Assembly (NCBI GenBank): GCA_018674025.1
Contig: JABHBC010000128.1
Span: forward strand, 1 to 7,133
Direction: 5' to 3'
From: Flavobacteriaceae bacterium
GTDB taxonomy: Bacteria > Bacteroidota > Bacteroidia > Flavobacteriales > Flavobacteriaceae
DNA length: 7,133 bases
A model generated the notes under the pieces. That model did not search any database, was not told where the DNA came from, and saw only the letters and a list, made by a program, of their open reading frames with translations. Within the stretch, counting starts at the first letter, position 1; each line of letters starts with the position of its first letter. Shown here in pieces: positions 1 to 5,976 of this stretch. The translations under genes were made by a program, and so were the position numbers.

Positions 1-1459
1 ATTTTGGGATTTTAAACTGCCCGCCCAGCTTGTTTTGTGAACTCATGTAATTATTGAATCCGTTTTGTTCAATTGCCCTTAACTTAAGAGGTTGTAGTAT
101 TTTTCCTTGAACAAGGTCTAAATAGTACTTATTTTCATCTTGCATTTCCTGGTCCAGTGTTGAAGAAAAAATTTCAAGGTTGACATTATCTGAAGAAAAC
201 TCTATAAACCATTCGTGATATGGAAGCTCGTTGATTGGATTAACTTCAGGCGCTACTGTAAACTCTGTTATTAAAGTCTTTAATTTAGAGCACGTCTTAT
301 TAATGGCGTTTTCTACATCTTTAACTATAACGTGTTCTCCAAAAGCAGAAATAAAATGCTTGACCCTTCCGGTAACTAAAATTTTATGAGGTTTGAGTTC
401 TGTAAACATAATTGTGTCTCCAGTGTTATATGCCCAAAGTCCTGCATTGGTAGATATGATTAAAACATAATTAGTCTTTAATTTAACATCCTTAACCGTA
501 ATTCTTTTAAATATATTTTGGTTAAAATCCTCAACCGAAATAAATTCATAAAAAATTCCTGAGTTAAGAAGCAATAATAAATCTTTGCTTCTTTGGTTAT
601 TTTGAAAAGCAAAAAAACCTTCACTTGCAGGATAAAATTCAATACTATCAACTTTTCTACCAATTAAATCAATAAATTTTTTCTTGTAAGGTTCATAATT
701 AACTCCTCCGTAAATAAATAAATTAAAATTTTTAAAAACCTCTCCAATTTTAATGCCCTTTAGCTTTTGAATTTTTTCGAAGTACATCTGAACCCATGAA
801 GGAATCCCTCCAATGATTCTCATATCCTCATTAATTGTTTCTTCTATAATTTTGTCAACTTTTGTTTCCCAGTCTTCAATACAGTTTGTTTCCCATGAAG
901 GAAGTCTGTTCGATTGCAGGTATTTAGGAACATGATGGGCGGATATTCCGGACAGCCTTCCTGTTTTAATAACTCCGTTAGTATCTAGAACAGGACTACC
1001 TTGTAAAAAAATTAATTTTCCTGACAAAAAATCGATCTTTCCCGTTTCATTTATATACAAAAGCATTGCATTTTTAGATGCGTTAAAATGTTCGGGGAGA
1101 CTCTCTTTTGTGATTGGAATGTATTTAATTCCCGATGTTGTTCCTGATGTAATCGCAAAATAAACTGGAAGACCTTTCCACAAAATGTTCTTTTCTCCCT
1201 TTTTTATTAGTTCTATGTAGGGGATAAACTCTTCATAATCTCTGATTGGTATATTATCTGTAAAATCTTTATGAGAATTTACGTTGCTAAAGTTATGATC
1301 CTGACCAAACTTAGTGTTTTGTGCAGATTTTAAAAGTCTTTTAAAAACCCTGTCTTGAGTCTTAACGGGGTTCAAAGACCACCTGTCTGTCGCTAATTTT
1401 GTCTTACGTGCAATTATTTTAGCAATTCCTTGCTTTAAAAAACTTCCTAGTTTATTCAA
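1..1459 (-). CDS. GH3-family acyl-acid adenylating/amido synthetase, C-terminus cut by window edge
   Basis: This is a member of the GH3 family of the acyl-adenylate-forming superfamily. Plant relatives activate carboxylic acids with ATP and join them to amino acids; the substrate of bacterial members is mostly unknown. About 486 residues are visible against a usual length near 500, so only a short tail is missing after the conserved GGQFKIPK stretch. Three family ATP/AMP-binding motifs are present: TSGTTSGIKYIP (residues 104-115), YPASEG (276-281) and YNTGD (344-348). No signal peptide or membrane segment is seen, so it is probably cytoplasmic. The start is inferred to be TTG at 1459-1457, giving the N-terminus (M)NKLGSFLKQG. 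The first in-frame ATG encodes residue 132, beyond the first ATP motif, so a non-ATG start is required. The start lies inside the end of the upstream M23 gene (8-base overlap), which suggests co-transcription and translational coupling. Family assignment is strong; substrate is unknown. Confidence 0.9.
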   Translation of the reverse strand, partial: MNKLGSFLKQGIAKIIARKTKLATDRWSLNPVKTQDRVFKRLLKSAQNTKFGQDHNFSNVNSHKDFTDNIPIRDYEEFIPYIELIKKGEKNILWKGLPVYFAITSGTTSGIKYIPITKESLPEHFNASKNAMLLYINETGKIDFLSGKLIFLQGSPVLDTNGVIKTGRLSGISAHHVPKYLQSNRLPSWETNCIEDWETKVDKIIEETINEDMRIIGGIPSWVQMYFEKIQKLKGIKIGEVFKNFNLFIYGGVNYEPYKKKFIDLIGRKVDSIEFYPASEGFFAFQNNQRSKDLLLLLNSGIFYEFISVEDFNQNIFKRITVKDVKLKTNYVLIISTNAGLWAYNTGDTIMFTELKPHKILVTGRVKHFISAFGEHVIVKDVENAINKTCSKLKTLITEFTVAPEVNPINELPYHEWFIEFSSDNVNLEIFSSTLDQEMQDENKYYLDLVQGKILQPLKLRAIEQNGFNNYMSSQNKLGGQFKIPK

Positions 1460-2315
1460 AATTAATAAGTGTGTTTGGGTCAATTGAAAAGCCTTCGCTC
1501 CAAAGCTCAAAATGAAGGTGGGGTCCGCTTGTTAAAACTCCACTATTTCCAGACAATGCTATAATTTCATCCTGCTTAACTATTTCTCCTTGAGATTTTA
1601 GCAGTTTTGAATTATGTTTATAAACAGAAATCAGGTCGTTTCCATGGTCAATTATTAATACATATCCAGTTTGAGTTGTCCACTCTGAGAGGATTACTCG
1701 TCCATTTGAAACTGCCTTTACTGGTGTTCCAATGTCTACACTTATATCAATTGCTAAGTGATCATCTGCAATCGAATAGTTTTGGGAAACAGCACCATTT
1801 ATTGGAGCGGACAAAAGGTAAAAGTCTTTATTTTTATTAATATTGTCTAAATTATACTTGTCTTCATTGTTAACTAATTGACGTAAGATAGAATCTTCTT
1901 TAGATTTTTCTATTATTTGAAGGTCCAAAATATCTTTAGAAATAACTGAATCTGCCTTGTACTCAATTGTTTCTAAATCACCTGTTAAGACCTTTTTCAA
2001 AGAGTTTATATATTGGTCATTTAAAAAAACTATTTGCCTTAAAGAGTCTGTTTTATAACTGAGCAAGTTTGCTTGTTTTTGTAAGCTTGTTGATGAGTAA
2101 CCGGGAATATATTCTCTAATTGGAGTGAAAAAAAGAATGCCTGATGTTATCAAAACAATAATAAACATTAGCGCAAACAGGATTGAAAACACGTTTAATC
2201 TACTTATCTTAAATGAAGATTTTTCTTCGTAAGTGCTGTCATTTAGAAGAACCAACCTGTACTTTGTTAAAAGTTTTGATATAAAACTTTTTTTGCCTGC
2301 CTGCTTACTTTTCAT
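1452..2315 (-). CDS. Membrane-anchored M23 (LytM-type) zinc metallopeptidase
   Basis: This is a predicted peptidoglycan endopeptidase of 287 residues. A basic cytoplasmic N-terminus (1-40) is followed by one membrane segment (about 41-64), so the rest should face the periplasm. Residues about 75-150 are polar, charged and probably helical or coiled-coil, as in many M23 proteins. The C-terminal M23 domain (about 168-287) has a complete set of active-site residues: H186 and D190 (HLAID), H234 (VYKHN), and H266 and H268 (GPHLHFE). An active zinc enzyme that cuts peptide cross-links is therefore likely, unlike EnvC/NlpD-type regulators that lack these ligands. It is the first gene of a two-gene unit with the GH3 gene, which it overlaps by 8 bases, and it is divergent from tatA. 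The ATG at 2315 is preceded by a TAGTTTTG element and no Shine-Dalgarno sequence. The exact bond cut and any partner protein are not visible. Confidence 0.93.
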   Translation of the reverse strand: MKSKQAGKKSFISKLLTKYRLVLLNDSTYEEKSSFKISRLNVFSILFALMFIIVLITSGILFFTPIREYIPGYSSTSLQKQANLLSYKTDSLRQIVFLNDQYINSLKKVLTGDLETIEYKADSVISKDILDLQIIEKSKEDSILRQLVNNEDKYNLDNINKNKDFYLLSAPINGAVSQNYSIADDHLAIDISVDIGTPVKAVSNGRVILSEWTTQTGYVLIIDHGNDLISVYKHNSKLLKSQGEIVKQDEIIALSGNSGVLTSGPHLHFELWSEGFSIDPNTLINFE

Positions 2316-2320
2316 AATTA

Positions 2321-2328
2321 CAAAACTA
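2321..2328 (-). promoter_or_regulatory. Putative Bacteroidota -7 promoter element (TAGTTTTG) of the M23-GH3 unit
   Basis: Read on the minus strand, TAGTTTTG fits the Bacteroidota -7 consensus TAnnTTTG. Only five bases separate it from the M23 start codon, which would make the transcript leaderless or nearly so. No convincing TTG (-33) element sits 17-23 bases upstream, so the call rests on one motif and its position. Confidence 0.4.
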
Positions 2329-2377
2329 ATTAAATAATCTTAGATGTGTAAAATGTACAATAATTAGTCAGATTTAT

Positions 2378-2385
2378 TAACTTTG
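2378..2385 (+). promoter_or_regulatory. Putative Bacteroidota -7 promoter element (TAACTTTG) of tatA
   Basis: TAACTTTG fits TAnnTTTG exactly and ends 14 bases before the tatA ATG. An A-rich run follows, without a Shine-Dalgarno sequence, as is usual in Bacteroidota. No clear -33 TTG is seen. The implied leader is about ten bases. Confidence 0.5.
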
Positions 2386-2399
2386 TAAAAAAAACAATA

Positions 2400-2585
2400 A
2401 TGATTAGTTACATTTTACCACTTGCTGTTCCAGGATGGGGTTCCATTGCGTTAATTGCATTAGCTATAATTTTTATGTTCGGAGGAAAAAAAATTCCCGA
2501 ATTAATGAAAGGTATTGGTGGAGGAATAAAAGAATTTAAAAAGGCTAGTAAAGAAGATAATTCTGAAGAAGAAGAAACAAAATAG
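2400..2585 (+). CDS. tatA: TatA/TatE-type twin-arginine translocase subunit
   Basis: This is the pore-forming subunit of the Tat pathway, which exports folded proteins across the inner membrane. The protein has 61 residues, normal for the family. It has a short N-terminus, one membrane helix (about 14-27), the hinge FGGKKIPEL (27-35), an amphipathic helix (about 34-50, MKGIGGGIKEFKKA) and a very acidic C-terminal tail (SEEEET). The FG pair (F27-G28) and the basic residues after it are family hallmarks. The polar residue usually found at the start of the membrane helix (Gln8 in E. coli; Glu in many Bacteroidota homologues as I recall them) seems to be replaced by S15. It is divergent from the M23 gene and has its own promoter-like element. 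It converges on the DUF4837 gene with a 4-base gap and no visible terminator. tatB and tatC are not nearby, so TatC must be encoded elsewhere. Confidence 0.95.
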   Translation: MISYILPLAVPGWGSIALIALAIIFMFGGKKIPELMKGIGGGIKEFKKASKEDNSEEEETK

Positions 2586-2589
2586 TTTT

Positions 2590-3543
2590 TTAATCGATTG
2601 TAATACTTTTTATAATTGATTCTAGTTCAAAAATATAGCTTCTTTTATTTACAGATGGCGCATAAACAAAGCCGTCTATATTAATTTGCCTATTGTTTTT
2701 TATATCATCAAATTTGTAAGCAATAAAAGGGCCTGCCATAAATTGGTTTTTGACTTCCCACATTCCGCGAAACTCTTTATAATTTATTCCATTATTTAAA
2801 ACTCCTTTTAATGTGCTTATCAAATAGCCATTATCAACACTCATATTTGTATTGTCTACAGGTCCAGGAATGTACAAATGCGATATAGAGTCTCTAATTT
2901 TTACATATGATTCTATGGAGTGATTGTCTTTGTTTGAAGCATTATAAATCATAAGATTAAGGGTTCCTGATTTTATGTCCTTTCTAAGCCAAATAAAATC
3001 CTTTGTAGATTTTGCAACTCTATATACTGATGGGTATTTTAAGCTTATATTAAAATTCTTTTTTATTTCTAAGTCTTTGGATAAGGATTTTTTAATTCTT
3101 CTTTGTTTTTCCTTAATCTCATTTTGTGTTATTAAGGCTATTATTGAATCTCTGTCTTTAGATATTTGTTTTGTTATCTCAGACAGGGTTGGTCCGCAAA
3201 ACTCTATGACAAGTTGTGGCTTTGCATATTTATTATAAGTAATGTTTGTGTTTCTCGTCGCAGCTTTATTGACTTTAATAATTGTTCTGTTTTTTGTAAC
3301 AAAACCTGAAAAAACATGAGAAGGAATGTGTCTAAGCTTAAAAAGAGGCTCTCTTTGAGGCAAGCCGTAAACTGGTTTTGAGAAACTCTCCTTTAGGGTT
3401 TTCCCTACGATTCCATCCCATAATTCATCACTCAGTACTGTTGAGATTTCATTTAGGTTCCCTGAAGAGGCTGAAAGCATACTTTGAGTGTTGTTTTCTT
3501 CACATGAAAATAAAATCACGAAAATCATAAAAAACTTTTTCAT
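2590..3543 (-). CDS. DUF4837-family envelope lipoprotein, function unknown
   Basis: This 317-residue protein has a short lipoprotein signal, MKKFFMIFVILFSC, with the acylated cysteine predicted at C14. The -2 position is Phe (LFSC), a relaxed lipobox of a kind tolerated in Bacteroidota. It is recognised as DUF4837 from stretches I know in that family: ELWDGIVG (40-47), LPQREPLFKL (61-70), KEKQRRIKKSL (144-154), KYPSVYRVAK (169-178), YIPGPVDNTNM (224-234), FRGMWEVKNQFMAGPF (258-273) and GFVYAPSVNKRSYIFELE (291-308). No enzymatic motif is seen and no function is established. Acidic residues E15-E16 directly follow the cysteine and may act as a surface-export signal. It is the last gene of the pgk-transglycosylase-DUF4837 unit, 9 bases after the transglycosylase stop. 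A role linked to cell-wall maintenance is only suggested by this neighbour. Confidence 0.9.
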   Translation of the reverse strand: MKKFFMIFVILFSCEENNTQSMLSASSGNLNEISTVLSDELWDGIVGKTLKESFSKPVYGLPQREPLFKLRHIPSHVFSGFVTKNRTIIKVNKAATRNTNITYNKYAKPQLVIEFCGPTLSEITKQISKDRDSIIALITQNEIKEKQRRIKKSLSKDLEIKKNFNISLKYPSVYRVAKSTKDFIWLRKDIKSGTLNLMIYNASNKDNHSIESYVKIRDSISHLYIPGPVDNTNMSVDNGYLISTLKGVLNNGINYKEFRGMWEVKNQFMAGPFIAYKFDDIKNNRQINIDGFVYAPSVNKRSYIFELESIIKSITID

Positions 3544-3552
3544 ACTTTAAAG

Positions 3553-4707
3553 TTATTGTTTTTTTGGAAACTTCTTTGGAAATATGATTAGTCTCTTTCC
3601 AATTCTTAAATTATCGTCTTTGAGTTTATTCCATTTTTTTATATCACTAACTCTTACTCCATAGTTTCTGGCAATTTTCCCTAAAAAATCTCCGTTAACA
3701 ACTCGATACACGGTTCGTGAATTTAGTTCGTACAGTTGTGGTAATGGTTTTTCTCTAGAATTATAATCAAGATCTGCCATGTTATATATTTCAGCTTCTT
3801 TTTCTATGAAGGCATCTGTATATGCTTGGGGTAGTGTCAGGTAATATTGCTTGTTTTTTACATTCGGAATAATACTGTGTATGTAAGAAGGGTTTAAAAA
3901 ATTTAATGTGTCTATAGGGACGCCTATTTTATCAGCAATATGACTAAAAGACACCATTTTTTTAATTGGTATCGAGTCTGTAAGAGCGAGTTTCATTTCC
4001 TTACTCTTCATTTTGATTTCATGTTTGTGTGCAAATTCAAACAAGTATAATGTTGCTATAAAAGAAGGAACGTAATTAGCTGTTTCTTTGGGTAGATACC
4101 CTCTTAAATTCCAAAAATTTGAATAACCCGAAGCTTTTATGGCTCTTCTAATGTTTCCCGGACCATAATTATATGCGGCGATAGCTAAATTCCAGTCATT
4201 AAATCGTGCATAAAGTTCAGACAAGTATTTAGCTGCGGCCTCAGAGGACTTAATCGGATCCATTCTTTCGTCAACATAACTATTAACTTTTAAGTCTAGG
4301 TCTTTCGCTGTATTAAACATAAACTGCCATAGTCCTGTAGCTCCAACTCTTGATTTTGCACGTGGGTTTAAAGCAGACTCTATTACTGGAATGTATTTTA
4401 GCTCCAACGGCACATTATACTTTTGTAATGCGTTTTCAAAAATTGGAAAAAAATAATCTGACTTGCTGTAAAGCTCTAAATATGTTGCTTGTCTGTTTTC
4501 TAAATAATTTATTATTGTCTCTTCAAGTAAAGGAGTGTAATCAATTTGAAAGGGAGTTTTTGAGTTAATGTCTTCAACACGTAATCTTATAGAATCTTTA
4601 TCAATTATAACTCTTTCCGACTTAATCTTTGAAAAGCTCAAGGGGCTTTGTTGCGCTTGGTAACTTGAGCTGTTAAGTAAAAAAAATAAAAATAACTTTG
4701 TCAACAT
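3553..4707 (-). CDS. mltD: MltD-like lytic murein transglycosylase (SLT/GH23 domain plus LysM)
   Basis: This predicted enzyme cleaves the MurNAc-GlcNAc bond of peptidoglycan non-hydrolytically, leaving a 1,6-anhydro end. It has 384 residues. A short signal peptide (about 1-19) has only one lysine and probable cleavage near SYQA-QQ; no lipobox is seen. The SLT domain spans about 95-225 and carries the family motifs: the catalytic glutamate in IPVIES (E110-S111), GATGLWQFM (122-130), AIAAYNYGPGNI (175-186) and NYVP (211-214). A clear LysM module lies at about 332-378 (VYRVVNGDFLGKIARNYGV). A weaker LysM-like stretch lies at about 249-293. E. coli MltD also combines SLT with LysM repeats, but it is longer, so the symbol means family resemblance and not proven orthology. 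The gene begins 15 bases after the pgk stop and is followed after 9 bases by the DUF4837 gene, implying one operon. Confidence 0.92.
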   Translation of the reverse strand: MLTKLFLFFLLNSSSYQAQQSPLSFSKIKSERVIIDKDSIRLRVEDINSKTPFQIDYTPLLEETIINYLENRQATYLELYSKSDYFFPIFENALQKYNVPLELKYIPVIESALNPRAKSRVGATGLWQFMFNTAKDLDLKVNSYVDERMDPIKSSEAAAKYLSELYARFNDWNLAIAAYNYGPGNIRRAIKASGYSNFWNLRGYLPKETANYVPSFIATLYLFEFAHKHEIKMKSKEMKLALTDSIPIKKMVSFSHIADKIGVPIDTLNFLNPSYIHSIIPNVKNKQYYLTLPQAYTDAFIEKEAEIYNMADLDYNSREKPLPQLYELNSRTVYRVVNGDFLGKIARNYGVRVSDIKKWNKLKDDNLRIGKRLIIFPKKFPKKQ

Positions 4708-4722
4708 TAAAATATTATTTTG

Positions 4723-5904
4723 TTAAAGAGCGGCTATTCCCGGAAGTGTTTTTCCTTCTAGACTTTCAAGCATTGCGCCTCCTCCAGTGCTTACATAACT
4801 AACGTCTTTGTCCAGGCCAAATTCTTTAACAGCAGACACAGAGTCTCCTCCCCCCACTAAAGAATATGCTCCGTTTTTTGTAGAGATTTTAATTGCGTCT
4901 CCAATAGATTTTGTTCCATTAGAAAAGTTCGACATTTCAAAAACACCCATAGGGCCGTTCCATAAAATTGTTTTAGCATTGATAATTACTTTTGAAAAAG
5001 CTTTTATAGATGCTGGGCCAATATCTAACCCTTGCCAGCCTGCAGAAATATTAAATATTTGTAATTCTTTTCTGTTAGCTTCGTTGTTAAAATTATCCGC
5101 GGCAACAACATCAGTAGGTAAATGAAGGGCAACGTTGTTTTCTTTTGCTCTTTCAATTAATTCAAGAGCAAGGTCTATTTTGTCGTCTTCACAAATAGAA
5201 TTTCCTATTTCACCTCCTTGTGCTTTTATAAAAGTATAAGCCATTCCACCTCCTAGTATGATTGCATCTACTTTTTTAAAAATATTATTAATGATTGTAA
5301 TCTTAGAAGAGACTTTTGCTCCCCCCAAAATAGCAACAACAGGCCTTTCTCCAGTTTCTAGCACCTTTTCTATCGCCATTATTTCTTTATTAAGCAAAAG
5401 GCCTGAACATTTTTTATTTGGGAAAAAATCAGCAATTATAGCTGTAGATGCGTGTTTTCTGTGGGCTGCTCCAAAAGCGTCGTTAACATAGATATCTCCA
5501 AATTCTGAGAGTTTTTTTGCAAATTCTTTACAACCACTGGTTTCTTCCTCGTAAAATCTAAGATTTTCCATTATAGCAATTTCTCCTGGCTGCAAAGAGC
5601 TGATTGTTTTTAGCGTCTCTTTTCCTGTACAGTCTGGAATAAACTTAACCTCTCTGTCTAAAACATTCTCAACATCTTTAAGTATGTGCTTTAATGAATA
5701 TTTGAGATTCCTGCCTTTGGGTCTTCCAAGATGAGACATTAATACACAGGATCCTCCGTCTTCAATGATTTTTAAAATTGTAGGTTTAGCTGAAAGAATT
5801 CTTGTGTTGTCCAGTACTTTTTGATAACTATCTAGGGGGACATTAAAATCAACTCTTATCAGAGCTGTTTTGTTAAGGAAATTAAAATCTAAAACAGTCT
5901 TCAT
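4723..5904 (-). CDS. pgk: Phosphoglycerate kinase
   Basis: This cytoplasmic glycolytic enzyme transfers phosphate between 1,3-bisphosphoglycerate and ADP, forming 3-phosphoglycerate and ATP, reversibly. The protein has 393 residues, the normal bacterial length, and is complete. The PGK signature RVDFNVP lies at 17-23. Substrate-binding regions follow: HLGRPKG (58-64), ENLRF (113-117) and AAHRKH (146-151). The C-terminal nucleotide domain has LGGAKVSSKI (193-202, with K201), LGGGMAYTF (217-225), WNGPMGVFE (315-323), GGGDS (351-355) and STGGGA (372-377). No key residue is missing. It is the first gene of a minus-strand unit with the transglycosylase and DUF4837 genes, and it is divergent from holB. 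A TATATTTG element lies 17 bases before the ATG. High, steady expression of pgk could thus also drive the two envelope genes, unless an internal promoter exists. Confidence 0.98.
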   Translation of the reverse strand: MKTVLDFNFLNKTALIRVDFNVPLDSYQKVLDNTRILSAKPTILKIIEDGGSCVLMSHLGRPKGRNLKYSLKHILKDVENVLDREVKFIPDCTGKETLKTISSLQPGEIAIMENLRFYEEETSGCKEFAKKLSEFGDIYVNDAFGAAHRKHASTAIIADFFPNKKCSGLLLNKEIMAIEKVLETGERPVVAILGGAKVSSKITIINNIFKKVDAIILGGGMAYTFIKAQGGEIGNSICEDDKIDLALELIERAKENNVALHLPTDVVAADNFNNEANRKELQIFNISAGWQGLDIGPASIKAFSKVIINAKTILWNGPMGVFEMSNFSNGTKSIGDAIKISTKNGAYSLVGGGDSVSAVKEFGLDKDVSYVSTGGGAMLESLEGKTLPGIAAL

Positions 5905-5921
5905 TATATCAATTTAGAAAG

Positions 5922-5929
5922 CAAATATA
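5922..5929 (-). promoter_or_regulatory. Putative Bacteroidota -7 promoter element (TATATTTG) of the pgk operon
   Basis: Read on the minus strand, TATATTTG is an exact match to TAnnTTTG, ending 17 bases before the pgk ATG. No clear TTG is seen at the expected -33 distance. The leader would be about 13-14 bases, too short for a riboswitch or attenuator. Confidence 0.5.
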
Positions 5930-5964
5930 ATTTATTCGTGCTACTTAATAGGGTTGATTTCTAT

Positions 5965-5972
5965 TATCTTTG
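5965..5972 (+). promoter_or_regulatory. Putative Bacteroidota -7 promoter element (TATCTTTG) of holB
   Basis: TATCTTTG matches TAnnTTTG exactly and ends four bases before the holB ATG, so transcription would start at or next to the start codon. A TTG at 5954-5956 is too close (8 bases) to serve as the -33 element. It shares a 72-base gap with the oppositely facing pgk element. Confidence 0.45.
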
Positions 5973-5976
5973 TGTT

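Noticed and set aside
478..663. Minus-strand ATG-started open frame of 61 codons inside the GH3 region
   Set aside because: It is in another frame from the GH3 protein, whose motifs continue on both sides of this stretch without interruption.
1607..1840. Plus-strand open frames antisense to the M23 gene, and similar ones at 2975-3238, 4350-4568 and 5258-5491
   Set aside because: All are antisense shadows of well-supported minus-strand genes, with no promoter-like element or domain of their own.
3547..3554. A minus-strand TAACTTTA just before the DUF4837 start, as a possible internal promoter
   Set aside because: It lacks the final G of TAnnTTTG and overlaps the transglycosylase stop; the 9-base gap is better explained by operon transcription.
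4693..4700. A plus-strand TAACTTTG motif at the 5' end of the transglycosylase gene
   Set aside because: It points antisense into pgk and no gene follows it; in AT-rich DNA a few chance matches per window are expected.
4708..4722. Near-palindromic AT-rich gap between pgk and the transglycosylase gene, as a possible terminator
   Set aside because: It is only 15 bases of A/T with no stable GC stem and no following T-run, too weak for an intrinsic terminator.
4808..5125. Open frame of 105 codons on the plus strand, antisense to pgk
   Set aside because: It lies wholly within the very well-conserved pgk gene, shows no recognisable domain, and is expected from the mirrored codon pattern of a real gene.
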